Shown: positions 48,298 through 56,824, numbered from the stretch's first letter. The stretch is DNA of 64,000 nt from Candidatus Saccharibacteria bacterium UBA6209 (GCA_002421965.1 DISN01000006.1:1-64000), one strand, 5' to 3'. Program-made: numbers and translations. Notes: generated by a model from the sequence alone, not told the origin.

Positions 48298-49026
48298 TCA
48301 TGAGAGCAGTCGGGCGAACCAGATGGTCCGCGTCGTCCACTCCTTGCCCTCGAGGCCAGAGCAGACGGTAATTACCATCAGCCCCTCACCCGAACGGGCA
48401 GAGATGGCTTCCAAGTAATCCCCCACTGACACCTCAAGACGCTCCTCCACTTCGTAGCAGAACGTCTCATCGTTGGCATTCGTCGCCCGGATGATATCAC
48501 CCGGATGCAACTGTGCCTGGAGCTGGTTGCCCAAGGCGCTGTCTCGAGACGAGTAGGTATGCGCCGTAAACAGCGCCTTGTACTCATCCATTCCCAGTTC
48601 GCCGCTCAAGTTGTCCCACGCGAAAACGTCGGGATTAAAGTCAAGCGGATCAGGCGAAACACCACCCACCGGTGGTAGCGCCTGAACTTCCCGCCTGCCT
48701 AAGCCGGCTGGCTCCAGGTAGACGGGTGCCGATAACCCCTCGGCCCTCATGCAACCCTCCATTAGTGTCGGGCTAGGCTCCGGGTCTGGCTCAGTGCCCT
48801 TTGGTGTCTCTGTTACAGATGTCGGCAGAGGCACTGGGCTTTTGGGCGGGGTCGCCGATGGCGGTGCCACGGACGAAGGCGACGAAGTAGCCATCACCGT
48901 CTCCATGGGTGTCGGTGACGGTAGGGGCGGTGGCGGGCTCGTTTCGTTTATAGCAAACATCATCAACAAGGATACTATCGCCACGAAAGCCATAGCAATA
49001 CCCGTTGGGGTCGATGTACGGTCCAT
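48298..49026 (-). CDS. sortase, probably class E/F
   Basis: 242 aa. N-terminal membrane helix (residues 9-27), Pro/Ser/Thr-rich wall-spanning linker (30-88), catalytic domain 95-242. Triad: His156 in FTAHTYSS, Cys222 in ITVCSG, Arg233 in TTRTIW. The single N-terminal anchor and the TAHT/VCSG motifs suit actinobacterial-type sortases. It would join LPXTG-like proteins to the cell wall. Composition is far more G+C-rich than its flanks, a sign of transfer. Ends in TGA. A hairpin (48237-48267) follows the gene. Confidence 0.85.
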   Translation of the reverse strand: MDRTSTPTGIAMAFVAIVSLLMMFAINETSPPPPLPSPTPMETVMATSSPSSVAPPSATPPKSPVPLPTSVTETPKGTEPDPEPSPTLMEGCMRAEGLSAPVYLEPAGLGRREVQALPPVGGVSPDPLDFNPDVFAWDNLSGELGMDEYKALFTAHTYSSRDSALGNQLQAQLHPGDIIRATNANDETFCYEVEERLEVSVGDYLEAISARSGEGLMVITVCSGLEGKEWTTRTIWFARLLS

Positions 49027-49066
49027 CGCGGTTTTCCCTCGTTTCTAGTAGTGACCAAATTGTCAA

Positions 49067-49079
49067 AGGACAGGCTGTC
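49067..49079. promoter_or_regulatory. palindrome in the sortase leader
   Basis: GGACAGGCTGTCC: 6-bp arms around one base, about 10 nt after the expected start of transcription. Possible operator. Confidence 0.35.
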
Positions 49080-49088
49080 CATCTCTTT

Positions 49089-49117
49089 ATTATAGCATAA
49101 AATGAAAATAAATACAA
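49089..49117 (-). promoter_or_regulatory. sortase promoter
   Basis: TTGTAT (49112-49117), 17-nt spacer, TGC-extended TATAAT (49089-49094) on minus. Unlike the gene, this promoter is AT-rich and matches the local style. Confidence 0.7.
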
Positions 49118-49125
49118 ATGAGAAT

Positions 49126-49163
49126 GCCCCTCCCCGATACGCTTACGCGCACCGAGAAGGGGC
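49126..49163 (-). terminator. terminator after the VPKTG gene
   Basis: GCCCCT/AGGGGC outer stem extended by further GC-rich pairs, then ATTCTCATTTG; starts 7 nt after the stop codon. Confidence 0.65.
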
Positions 49164-49169
49164 TGTTAC

Positions 49170-50294
49170 TCAGTTCTCCTTTCGCTTATGGGCAGCGACT
49201 GCGGCGGCTACCGCAGCCATGATGGCGACCAAGCTCGTGAGAGCCCAGGCGCTACCACCGTCGTCGGTGACACCCGTCTTGGGTACACCGGCCCGGTCGT
49301 CCGACTTCTCGTCCTTGCCCTTATCAGGCGTGGGCTTTTCAGTCGGCTTCTTCGTGGGCGTCGGCTCGGGCGTGGGCGTCGGATCAAGACAGGTGATGAT
49401 ATCACCCTCAGTCTTGACCGGCTCGCTCCAGTTGCCCCAGACGACGTCAAACGTGACGGCGTCAAATCGGCGGATGTCGATGATGGCAGTGTCACCCTTG
49501 GCAAGGGTGAATGCCTCCACGACTTCGCCTGCCTCGTTCAGCAGGTAGACGCTGGCCACGAGATCAATCCCCTGAGAGAAGATGACACCAGCGCGACCCT
49601 CACCGAGGGCCCCACCGACCGTGCACTCCTGTTGGAGTGCACCGACGAGATCTGACGGATCCGGTCGAGTAGGCTCTCCCGTCGGAGTCGGTGTCGGGGT
49701 CGGACCAGGATCACCACACGAGGCCGAAGCCTCGAGTGTCACGGAGTACTCCCACGCCTCCTCCAGCGAGATGACGGGGATGATCCGGACCACGAGGTCC
49801 TTCGTAGGATCAACTGGCTTGACCACCAAGGTGGGTTTGCCCTTGGTGATTCCCCAGTGGCTGGGATCGCCGTTATCGGCGATCACCTCTGTCCAGTCGA
49901 CACCCATCTTCTGGGTGATGGCGACCTGGCATTCACCGACAACCACGTCGACGAACTGATTCATCGGAGGCGTCTGCTCTTCAGCCGGCTCCTCCGCACC
50001 CTCGTCCTCAGGGGCCTCGATCACGGGGTCATCCGTGATTTCGGTCGTGGTCGTGGCGGGTGGCGCAGGAGCGTTGGTCTCAGGCTCCTCCGCACCCTCG
50101 TCCTCAGGGACCTCGATCACGGGATCACCCGTGATCTCGGCCGTGGCAGTGGCGGTGGCGACGATGGGCGTCTCTTCGACACCTTCGTCGGTGTTGGCGT
50201 TGGCGATGCTGAGCGACGTGCCCAGCATCAGGGCGATCATCACAGAGATGATCGCCACAAGGCGAGGCAGCGCCCCGCTCTTCTGTACATGCAT
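49170..50294 (-). CDS. VPKTG-anchored cell-wall surface protein
   Basis: 374 aa. Signal peptide (residues 10-33, SIANA-N). Residues 45-110 hold two near-identical acidic repeats (EITGDPVIEVPEDEGAEEP type). Two beta-rich domains (about 112-195 and 215-305), each opening with a G-x-C/Q-x-C segment, are separated by PTPTPTP linkers. The sorting signal is VPKTG (337-341), hydrophobic 350-368 and KRKEN end. It is the natural substrate of the neighbouring sortase. High G+C and GTC/CTC/GAC codon preference differ sharply from the rest of the window. AGGAGGGG supports ATG 50294. Confidence 0.85.
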   Translation of the reverse strand: MHVQKSGALPRLVAIISVMIALMLGTSLSIANANTDEGVEETPIVATATATAEITGDPVIEVPEDEGAEEPETNAPAPPATTTTEITDDPVIEAPEDEGAEEPAEEQTPPMNQFVDVVVGECQVAITQKMGVDWTEVIADNGDPSHWGITKGKPTLVVKPVDPTKDLVVRIIPVISLEEAWEYSVTLEASASCGDPGPTPTPTPTGEPTRPDPSDLVGALQQECTVGGALGEGRAGVIFSQGIDLVASVYLLNEAGEVVEAFTLAKGDTAIIDIRRFDAVTFDVVWGNWSEPVKTEGDIITCLDPTPTPEPTPTKKPTEKPTPDKGKDEKSDDRAGVPKTGVTDDGGSAWALTSLVAIMAAVAAAVAAHKRKEN

Positions 50295-50343
50295 TTTCCC
50301 CTCCTAAGGGACGTAGTAGCACTCGATTAAGCTGAAAGAACTG

Positions 50344-50373
50344 ATTGTTAAACATCCGGGAGTACTCTCCGGG
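50344..50373. terminator. hairpin in the VPKTG-gene leader
   Basis: AACATCCCGGAGA/TCTCCGGGATGTT-type inverted repeat, strong stem, only a short U-run. It lies about 50 nt before ATG 50294, so on minus it could be an attenuator. Confidence 0.5.
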
Positions 50374-50437
50374 ATGTTTTGCAATAAATCCCTTCAACTC
50401 AACCGAATACGGGGCACGGGATGTGCCTCTATGTGTG

Positions 50438-50466
50438 ATATTAACATAAGATTGCAAAAATGTAAA
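50438..50466 (-). promoter_or_regulatory. promoter of the VPKTG gene
   Basis: TTTACA (50461-50466), 17-nt spacer, TAATAT (50438-50443) on the minus strand; leader of about 135 nt. Confidence 0.6.
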
Positions 50467-50488
50467 TACCTAAGTAACAATTGATAGC

Positions 50489-50517
50489 TTGCCACAACTC
50501 TCCGCCCCTGTTACACT
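50489..50517 (+). promoter_or_regulatory. promoter of a structured RNA candidate
   Basis: TTGCCA (50489-50494), 17-nt spacer, TACACT (50512-50517). Confidence 0.5.
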
Positions 50518-50523
50518 AGCTAT

Positions 50524-50635
50524 ATGAGTTTATCTATCGGCATGGTGAGGTTTTAACTCAACTACCTTTTGAGCTAAAACTACGGATGCCACCCACCGAC
50601 CGTGGGGGTCGCGGATACTCAAACTCCTACGTATA
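50524..50635 (+). ncRNA. candidate three-way-junction RNA
   Basis: Closing stem GAGTTT (50526-50531) with AAACTC (50621-50626), inner TATC/GATA, a long arm GGCAT/ATGCC (50539-50543, 50586-50590) containing GTTTTA/TAAAAC and CTCAA/TTGAG, and a second arm CCCAC/GTGGG (50592-50606). No terminator follows, so it may be the leader of the downstream gene pair. Family not recognised. Confidence 0.4.
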
Positions 50636-50667
50636 TAATCCAATCATTATCATAATGTTAACTATAC

Positions 50668-50717
50668 TTGACATTAATATTCGTATATGCTAGCATAAAT
50701 GTAAAGTAAACTTTACA
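50668..50717 (+). promoter_or_regulatory. promoter and operator of the XRE regulator pair
   Basis: TTGACA (50668-50673), 17-nt spacer, TAGCAT (50691-50696). An inverted repeat TGTAAAG-TAAA-CTTTACA (50700-50717) covers the start point, a natural site for autorepression by the XRE protein. Confidence 0.7.
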
Positions 50718-50736
50718 TAAGGAGTAAGCAACAATT

Positions 50737-50985
50737 ATGAGTAACTTAACGAAGAGTATCTTTTCCAATCCCGATGAGATGGAAGCTAAAGTTAGCTATC
50801 AAGCAATGCGAATAACTTGGATTACTATAAATAGCCTATTCGTCGTCGGCATGATCTGGTTTTTCTTGAACGGAGGCAATAATCCGATTTCGCTCATTAT
50901 ACTAGTAGCAGCTGAGGTTATTTATATCACCGTAAAGGCATTCTTAAATTGGAGGCTAACACACGGTGGCAAAGATAACGAATAA
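50737..50985 (+). CDS. two-helix membrane protein paired with an XRE regulator
   Basis: 82 aa with two hydrophobic segments (about residues 27-45 and 50-70). AAGGAG precedes the start. Its 3' end overlaps the regulator gene by 20 nt. Small membrane genes fused in operons to this short XRE class are common in Firmicutes and Actinobacteria; function unknown. Confidence 0.72.
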   Translation: MSNLTKSIFSNPDEMEAKVSYQAMRITWITINSLFVVGMIWFFLNGGNNPISLIILVAAEVIYITVKAFLNWRLTHGGKDNE

Positions 50986-51181
50986 GGTTAAGGAGAACCG
51001 TAAAAGTCGTAATTTGCGGCAAGAGGACCTGGCTGCTCTGGTTGGAGTATCAAGGCAAACGATTATTGCCATAGAAAATGAAAAGTACAGTCCATCTCTA
51101 GAGCTAGGGTTCAAGATTGCTAAAGTGCTCAATGAAAAAGTAGAAGACGTATTTTTCATAGACTTCGAAGAAACGACATAG
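50966..51181 (+). CDS. XRE-family transcriptional regulator
   Basis: 71 aa, GTG start. A nearly complete helix-turn-helix protein: NLRQEDLAALVGVSRQTIIAIENEKYSPSLELGFKIAKVL, as in the short YgzD-like regulators. Probably binds the operator at 50700. Target genes beyond its own operon are unknown. Confidence 0.9.
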   Translation: MAKITNKVKENRKSRNLRQEDLAALVGVSRQTIIAIENEKYSPSLELGFKIAKVLNEKVEDVFFIDFEETT

Positions 51182-51276
51182 CCTATCTACTTATTATCGT
51201 ACTATCTGCTAACTAACTTCTTCAATAATGCCACCCGATCCTCGCTAAATAGGATTACCTCTGATAAAATAAGGCT

Positions 51277-52359
51277 ATGAGTTCACTTCAAATTGGAATC
51301 GTCGGCCTACCAAATGTCGGCAAATCAACCTTATTTAACGCCCTGACTAATAATGACATCTTGGCAGCCAACTACCCCTTTGCTACAATTGAGCCAAATA
51401 CCGGTATCGTCCCAGTACCAGATGGTCGCCTACAGAAATTGGCAGACATCTATGGCAGCCAAAAACTCCTGCCGGCCACTGTTGAGTTTGTTGACATCGC
51501 TGGCCTAGTCGCTGGCGCTTCTCAGGGTGAAGGTCTGGGCAATAAATTTTTAGCCAATATCCGCCAGTGTGACGCCATCGTCCACGTTGTTCGTGCTTTT
51601 GACGACAGCTCCGTCCTAAGGCATGACGACACGGCGGTCGACCCCAAGAATGATATAGAGATTATTAACACCGAGCTAATCCTTGCCGATATCCAAACTA
51701 TCGAGAACCGCCTGCCAAAACTTCAAAAGGAAGCCAAGGCCAAGCCTGCCGCCCGCGAACAAGCTGGCTACCTAGAGAGCCTAATGCGACACTTGCAGTC
51801 CGGCACTCCGCTGTCCGCCCTGCCCTCTGTTGATCACGAGGCAATTGCCGACCTGCACCTACTAACCGCCAAGCCTGTAATTTATGTGTTCAATGTTGAT
51901 GAAAACGGCCTGAGTGACAGCACTAATCAAGAGCACCTACGCAGCATGGTTGCTCCGGCTAAAGCGCTATTTGCTAGTGCGAAATTAGAAGAAGAACTAA
52001 AAGGCCTATCAGAATCGGACGCCAAGGAACTACTAGAGAGCTACGGAGTTGAAGAAACTGGGCTGATGCAGCTAATTCATGCCGCCTATGACACATTGGG
52101 CCTACAGAGCTACCTAACCGCTGGTCCAAAAGAAGTCCGCGCTTGGACAATCCGCCAGGGCTGGACCGCACCACAAGCCGCCGGCGTTATTCACACCGAC
52201 TTTGAGCGAGGTTTTATTGCCGCACAAATTGTTGACTTTGACGATCTAATCGCCGCTGGCTCAGAATCAGCCGCCCGAGCTGCCGGCAAAGTCCGCACCG
52301 AGGGCAAAACCTACGTTATGCAGCCCGGTGATGTAGTGGAATTTCGATTTAATGTTTAA
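51277..52359 (+). CDS. ychF: Obg-like ATPase
   Basis: 360 aa, normal length. G1 GLPNVGKST (residues 9-17), G3 DIAGLVAGAS, altered G4 (FNVDENG) typical of the ATP-preferring YchF group, and a C-terminal TGS domain with TDFERGFIAAQIV and the end MQPGDVVEFRFNV. Associates with ribosomes and stress response. It has no clear ribosome site; TAAAAT lies 6 nt before ATG, so it may be leaderless. Confidence 0.95.
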   Translation: MSSLQIGIVGLPNVGKSTLFNALTNNDILAANYPFATIEPNTGIVPVPDGRLQKLADIYGSQKLLPATVEFVDIAGLVAGASQGEGLGNKFLANIRQCDAIVHVVRAFDDSSVLRHDDTAVDPKNDIEIINTELILADIQTIENRLPKLQKEAKAKPAAREQAGYLESLMRHLQSGTPLSALPSVDHEAIADLHLLTAKPVIYVFNVDENGLSDSTNQEHLRSMVAPAKALFASAKLEEELKGLSESDAKELLESYGVEETGLMQLIHAAYDTLGLQSYLTAGPKEVRAWTIRQGWTAPQAAGVIHTDFERGFIAAQIVDFDDLIAAGSESAARAAGKVRTEGKTYVMQPGDVVEFRFNV

Positions 52360-52407
52360 TTTTTCTGTCACTTCGGGCGGTATTTAAGCTAGCATAATTC
52401 ATCTTAT

Positions 52408-52658
52408 GGATCCTGAATCAAGTTCAGGATGACAGAGGTAGGGCTGTTCAGGATGACGGAGGCGGGGCTGTTCAGGATGACGGAGGCGGGGCCGTTCAGG
52501 ATGACGGAGGTGACGTCATTCCGGACCCGATCTGATATCCATAGACGTAGCGTGTCATTCCGGACTTGATCCGGAATCCATAGGCGTAGCGTGTCATTCC
52601 AGACCCGATCTGATATCCATAGGCGTAGCGTGTCATTCCGGACTTGATCCGGAATCCA
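52408..52658. repeat. tandem palindromic repeat cluster
   Basis: A GGATCC..TGAA/TTCA palindrome (52408-52434), then three to four 24-bp units ending in TTCAGGATGAC, then four 39-bp units from 52515 alternating between two variants (GGACTTGATCCGGAATCC and GACCCGATCTGATATCC), i.e. a duplicated 78-bp unit. Another copy of the first element lies at 52965-52990, on the far side of the GIY-YIG gene. Confidence 0.85.
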
Positions 52659-52659
52659 G

Positions 52660-52944
52660 TCAAAAATCATCAGCCAAATCACGCCACTCCGGATTTTCTT
52701 TTTCTATCAATTCAAGCTTCCAAGCCCGTCGCCAGTTTTTTAACTGCTTCTCGCGAGCTATTGCCGCCTCAACCGATGATGTTTCTTCAAAATAAACAAG
52801 TCTTGTCACATTATACGTATCGGTAAATCCCGGCTGCAAGTGATGGCTATGCTCGTACATCCGCCTCTCAAGATTATTGGTCACGCCGATGTACAATGTT
52901 CCGTTTCGTGCACTTGCCAATACATAAACAAAGTATGACTTCAT
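52660..52944 (-). CDS. GIY-YIG single-domain endonuclease-like protein
   Basis: 94 aa, UPF0213 size. YFVYVLASARNGTLYIGVTNNLERRMYEH gives the YVL/YIG pair and the catalytic Arg; Glu in YFEETSSVEAAIAREKQLKNW. Small GIY-YIG nucleases of this group are often next to such palindromic repeats. It sits between two copies of the GGATCC element, suggesting a small mobile unit. Confidence 0.88.
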   Translation of the reverse strand: MKSYFVYVLASARNGTLYIGVTNNLERRMYEHSHHLQPGFTDTYNVTRLVYFEETSSVEAAIAREKQLKNWRRAWKLELIEKENPEWRDLADDF

Positions 52945-52964
52945 GGGTAAATTATATTATTACT

Positions 52965-52990
52965 GGATCCTGAATCAAGTTCAGGATGAC
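52965..52990. repeat. outer copy of the palindromic element
   Basis: GGATCCTGAATCAAGTTCAG... identical over 26 bp to 52408-52433, 21 nt upstream of the GIY-YIG start. Confidence 0.8.
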
Positions 52991-53040
52991 AACAGGGCGG
53001 TCAGGATATGTGACTAAAGACAACAACGCACCGAAATAAA

Positions 53041-53760
53041 CTACTTCTTTAACAACATCAAATAAAATCGCTCAACATTGCCCTTTTGACCAGCCACGTC
53101 GCTGTCACGCTTGTCACGGACAACAAAATACCGCTGCGACCACTCCTCAAAATCCGCTAATATTTGACGCCGAACCTTGTCGTTTTTGATCACACCCTTA
53201 TTGACCTGCCCCCTACCCGCCTCAAACTGCGGCTTGACCATGGCGACCAGCTGAGTCGATGACTGCATAAGATTTTTCGCCACATGCGGCAGTATTTCAC
53301 GCAGCGATATAAATGAAACATCACCAACAATAATATCAATCGCCTGATCGGTCACAAAATCACGAATATCAGTTTTTTCATGCAACTCAATTCGCTCATC
53401 GCTACGCAGGCTAGGATGCAACTGATCAGTGCCAACGTCTACGGAGATTACTTTACTCGCACCATGCTGCAAGGCATAATCAGTAAATCCACCAGTACTG
53501 GAACCGATATCCAGTACCACCTTGTCAGTAAAATCGATCTTAAAATTTGCCGCCACGCTGGCAAGCTTCAACCCCGCCCTAGAAACGTATCGCTCACTCG
53601 CGAGCAACTTAATTATACTGTCTGGTCCGACTGGCTGGCCGGGCTTCGAAGCAATCCGACCATCAACCTCAATCTGGCCCAGGCGAATCAAATTCTCCGC
53701 CTGGGACCTAGACTGAGTCAGTCCTCGCCTGGCGAGTTCAATATCGAGCCGCGCCTTCAT
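53041..53760 (-). CDS. tlyA: TlyA-family rRNA 2'-O-methyltransferase
   Basis: 239 aa. S4 RNA-binding domain (1-60, RLDIELARRGLTQSRSQAENLI), FtsJ-type methyltransferase (63-235) with SAM motif VLDIGSSTGGFTDYAL, K in SRAGLKL, D in GDVSFISL, K in MVKPQFE. TlyA methylates 16S/23S rRNA cytidines and its loss gives capreomycin resistance in mycobacteria. Overlaps the next gene by 1 nt. Confidence 0.92.
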   Translation of the reverse strand: MKARLDIELARRGLTQSRSQAENLIRLGQIEVDGRIASKPGQPVGPDSIIKLLASERYVSRAGLKLASVAANFKIDFTDKVVLDIGSSTGGFTDYALQHGASKVISVDVGTDQLHPSLRSDERIELHEKTDIRDFVTDQAIDIIVGDVSFISLREILPHVAKNLMQSSTQLVAMVKPQFEAGRGQVNKGVIKNDKVRRQILADFEEWSQRYFVVRDKRDSDVAGQKGNVERFYLMLLKK

Positions 53761-55511
53761 TAGTACATAATTCCTTCGATTTTACGGGTAATTTCTGCAA
53801 TTTTACCCCAAGACAACCCGTCTGTCATCACACTCAGCACATAGGTGCCGCCCGGATGATAGACAATAGCCGCATCGTTCAAGTATCCATACAGAAATCC
53901 AACCTTGTCTGCAACCGTCGCACTGGTGCCAGCCGGCACGCCCTGGCGATAAACCTGCGACCGCATCAACCCAAGCATAAAATCTCTCTCAGCACCCTTT
54001 ACTAAATCGCCACGCTCAATACTTGTCAAAATCTTAATCAGGTCATTAGCGCTAGTCTGAGTTGCCCCGGAGTGAGTAAAGGTCGTAGCCCGACTATAAC
54101 CCTTTTCATATAGAAATTCGTTAACTGTCGAACGCCCAAATTTCTCAAGCATCGCCTCGGGGCAAGCATTGTCAGACTTGATAATCGCCCGACTCATGCA
54201 CTCACGAAAACTCGTACCGTTTACTTGATCATCATACGACAGCTTACCCTCAGCAATCTGATCCAAGGCAAAGGCCACAACGTATAATTTGTAAGTACTA
54301 GCTGCTGTCGCTTGCTCACCACCCCTATAGCTAGCTGACCAACCGCTACCACCCAGTTGAGACACACTGACCCTTATGTCGCCCTCATCTGCCAACGAAT
54401 TCAGATAAGCCTGCAGGCCACGCTGCGACTTAGTGAACGTGTGGTTATTTTTGATCTTGGCAGGAATAACTTTTGCTGCAACAGCAACGTTTGTATCGCC
54501 GCCATCAACTACCGCAGATCTGATATCGGCCGCAACTCTGCCATCATCAACCGCCTGCCCATCTGGCCCAGGTTTTCGAGACTGCTCAACACCATCAGTT
54601 AAAAACACCTCAGTAGTTCCGGCAGCCTTTGCGACTATTTTATCAAATTCAGTATGCACGAACTGTAGCGCCGCTTCTTGATTGATATCTACAGAAATAT
54701 CGTCAGCACTCTTGATGTCATCTTGGCCAATCACTAACCAGCTAGCCACAGCTTCTGGCGCAGCTGCCACTGTTTTATCTTGGTACTTCAAGCTAATCTG
54801 CTTATCTGCCATTGCCTGAACAATTTTCTGCTTGGCCAATAGGTCGCTGCTAAGCACCGCCGGATCGCTGAACACAAACTTTACGTCAAGTGTCGTCGAG
54901 CTGCCAAACTTATAACTTGGTCGCTTCACGCCAGATTTAAACTGATCTGCCGCCAGTCTAGCGCCCTGAACCTCTTTGACAATCTTTACCTTGGCGCCAT
55001 CGATTGCCAGCCTTGCGTTCTCGGCAGCAGTCACAAAGCTCGCTTCATTGTCGGCCACAAACTTATCTAGCGTCTTTGAGTTAATACTACCGGGAAATTC
55101 ATTGTGCGCATGGCCATACCAAAATACACTTGACGGGATAAACCTTGCCCACAACGGATAATTAGTCACCTCTTCAACAACCTCACTTGTGTTAATCTTC
55201 ACACCAACCGCCGACAGACTCCGGGCCAGCATGACCCTGCCGCTACCGCCAACCTCAATAGTCGACTTTTCGTACAGCTCATCTGCCAGCTTCTTTATGT
55301 CGTTACTAGTCCAGCCACTAACTTCCTGGGCGGCCAGCGACGTACCAAGTAACGCCCGATCCCTGGGATAAAATAATTGCACAAGCAAAAGCATGCCGAC
55401 AAGCGACGCGCTAATGATAATCAGTATCTTTTTTACTTTTTGGTTTGCAAAAAACTTCAAGCCACTCTTAACAGCCCTATTCAGCCCACTCCTTGTCTTG
55501 TGCATCTTCAC
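53760..55511 (-). CDS. membrane-anchored serine hydrolase, class A beta-lactamase fold
   Basis: 583 aa. N-terminal membrane helix (about 28-47), YoaR-like peptidoglycan-binding domains (about 60-330), then a beta-lactamase-type domain with STYK (SxxK, near 402), SDN (near 446) and DKVGF in place of KTG (near 545). May act on peptidoglycan peptides or as a penicillin-binding protein rather than a true beta-lactamase. Upstream of tlyA in one operon. Confidence 0.82.
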   Translation of the reverse strand: MKMHKTRSGLNRAVKSGLKFFANQKVKKILIIISASLVGMLLLVQLFYPRDRALLGTSLAAQEVSGWTSNDIKKLADELYEKSTIEVGGSGRVMLARSLSAVGVKINTSEVVEEVTNYPLWARFIPSSVFWYGHAHNEFPGSINSKTLDKFVADNEASFVTAAENARLAIDGAKVKIVKEVQGARLAADQFKSGVKRPSYKFGSSTTLDVKFVFSDPAVLSSDLLAKQKIVQAMADKQISLKYQDKTVAAAPEAVASWLVIGQDDIKSADDISVDINQEAALQFVHTEFDKIVAKAAGTTEVFLTDGVEQSRKPGPDGQAVDDGRVAADIRSAVVDGGDTNVAVAAKVIPAKIKNNHTFTKSQRGLQAYLNSLADEGDIRVSVSQLGGSGWSASYRGGEQATAASTYKLYVVAFALDQIAEGKLSYDDQVNGTSFRECMSRAIIKSDNACPEAMLEKFGRSTVNEFLYEKGYSRATTFTHSGATQTSANDLIKILTSIERGDLVKGAERDFMLGLMRSQVYRQGVPAGTSATVADKVGFLYGYLNDAAIVYHPGGTYVLSVMTDGLSWGKIAEITRKIEGIMY

Positions 55512-55528
55512 TTATCTATTGTAACACA

Positions 55529-56089
55529 CTACTTCTTGCGTTCGCGGTAGCTGCCATCCTCGGTACTGACAGAGATGACATCGCCAGTCTTGATAAATGC
55601 TGGCACTTTTACAGTCAGCCCCGTCTCGAGAGTCGCATCCTTGAGTACATTAGACGTGGTGTCACCCTTAACTACATCTTCAGCGTAAGTCACCTCTAGG
55701 TAGATGTTTTTAGGAAGCTCAACATTGATTACTCGACCATCAAACATCTGTAGATTTAGCTCATTGCCCTCTTTTAGGTAGCCAGACGCCGAATCAACGA
55801 TATCGGCATTTAGCTCAAACTGCTCAAAGCTTTCGGGATCCATAAAGTAAAACAGAGAGTCGTCCTTGTAGAGATACTGAACAGTTTTGTTGCTCACCTC
55901 TGCGGTCTCAATCTTCTCTTGTCCCTTGAAAGTTTTTGGAATAACACTGCCGTCAATCAAGTTTTTTAGCTTAACATTAACAATTGAACCGCCTCGCCCC
56001 ATGACCTTCTGGCCATATTCAACTACGCGGTACGGCTTGCCGTCAATCTGACAGACGACCCCTTTTTTTAAATCAGTTGGCTGATACAT
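55529..56089 (-). CDS. efp: elongation factor P
   Basis: 186 aa, three-domain EF-P. The KOW-like N-domain loop reads GRGGSIVNVKLKN, so the modified position is Gly-Gly-Ser rather than Lys. EF-P rescues ribosomes at polyproline stretches, which are present in the surface proteins here. It overlaps the Nudix gene by 17 nt. Confidence 0.93.
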   Translation of the reverse strand: MYQPTDLKKGVVCQIDGKPYRVVEYGQKVMGRGGSIVNVKLKNLIDGSVIPKTFKGQEKIETAEVSNKTVQYLYKDDSLFYFMDPESFEQFELNADIVDSASGYLKEGNELNLQMFDGRVINVELPKNIYLEVTYAEDVVKGDTTSNVLKDATLETGLTVKVPAFIKTGDVISVSTEDGSYRERKK

Positions 56090-56489
56090 CTATCTTCCCT
56101 TTCATTTCCATATATTTCCTCAAAGCCTCCTGAAAACCAAGTGTGGTTTCTTGATTATCGATAAGCTCTTTGGCGTGATGCCACTCGAACCCTAGTCCTT
56201 CGAATACCTCAAAGTCTTCAGCACTAGTGCGAAGTTCAAAGATGTACTGCATCCGCCTAGCGTCGCTTCTGTAATACTCCATTATAGGCACTACGTCATC
56301 AGGACGAAACTGTAACGAAGTCTCCTCGCGCAACTCACGAACTGCGCAGTCATGAGCTGTCTCGCCTGGCTCGCCTGAGCCGCCAAATAGAGAAAGCTTG
56401 TTTGGATTAGTAGGAGCATTTGCATCACGCCGCTGAAGGGCGAACATGTCGCCCCTTCGAATGAACGTGCCCGATGCAAACCTCATCAC
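56073..56489 (-). CDS. Nudix hydrolase
   Basis: 138 aa. Intact Nudix box GEPGETAHDCAVRELREETSL (GX5EX7REUXEEXGU, about residues 37-57). Substrate unknown. It sits in the rpsF-ssb-rpsR-Nudix-efp group, 10 nt after rpsR. Confidence 0.87.
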   Translation of the reverse strand: MMRFASGTFIRRGDMFALQRRDANAPTNPNKLSLFGGSGEPGETAHDCAVRELREETSLQFRPDDVVPIMEYYRSDARRMQYIFELRTSAEDFEVFEGLGFEWHHAKELIDNQETTLGFQEALRKYMEMKGKIDVSAN

Positions 56490-56499
56490 CTACAGCCTA

Positions 56500-56697
56500 C
56501 TAGTTGCTGGTTACAAATGGCATCAGTGCCAAGTGTCGAGCACGCTTAATCGCCACAGCTAGGCTTCGCTGTTGCTTAGCGCTTAGTCCCGTTCGGCCGA
56601 TTGGCTCAATCTGTCCGTATGAGTTGATAAATCGCATCAACGTCTTGACGTCTTTGTAATCAAACACCGTAGGTGTGTCTCTCTTTGATCGCTTCAT
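56500..56697 (-). CDS. rpsR: ribosomal protein bS18
   Basis: 65 aa. [49 protein letters not shown] is the standard S18 core; the N-terminus is short and lacks zinc-binding Cys. Pairs with S6 in the 30S platform. Confidence 0.96.
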   Translation of the reverse strand: MKRSKRDTPTVFDYKDVKTLMRFINSYGQIEPIGRTGLSAKQQRSLAVAIKRARHLALMPFVTSN

Positions 56698-56711
56698 ATA
56701 TTCTCCTATAA

Positions 56712-56770
56712 CGGCAGAAGTTGGAATTTAGAAGTTGGAATTTAGAACATATATCCTAAATGCCCCTACT
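56712..56770. repeat. intergenic short repeats
   Basis: Two tandem copies of a 14-bp unit GAAGTTGGAATTTA, then AAATGCCCCTACT as at 18698. Related AATTCC units recur at 57290-57315. Located in the ssb-rpsR gap. Confidence 0.55.
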
Positions 56771-56824
56771 TCAGCTCCGCCTACTACCTGTCTTAATCTT
56801 TAATTCTTTTATTAAATAGTCTAC

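Noticed and set aside
49102..50457. Several long frames on both strands opposite the VPKTG gene
   Set aside because: High G+C gives few stops in all frames; only the minus frame at 49170-50294 has a ribosome site, signal peptide and sorting signal.
52404..52682. 92-aa repetitive frame on minus
   Set aside because: It is the translation of the palindromic repeats (PDQVRNDT-type units) and not a gene.
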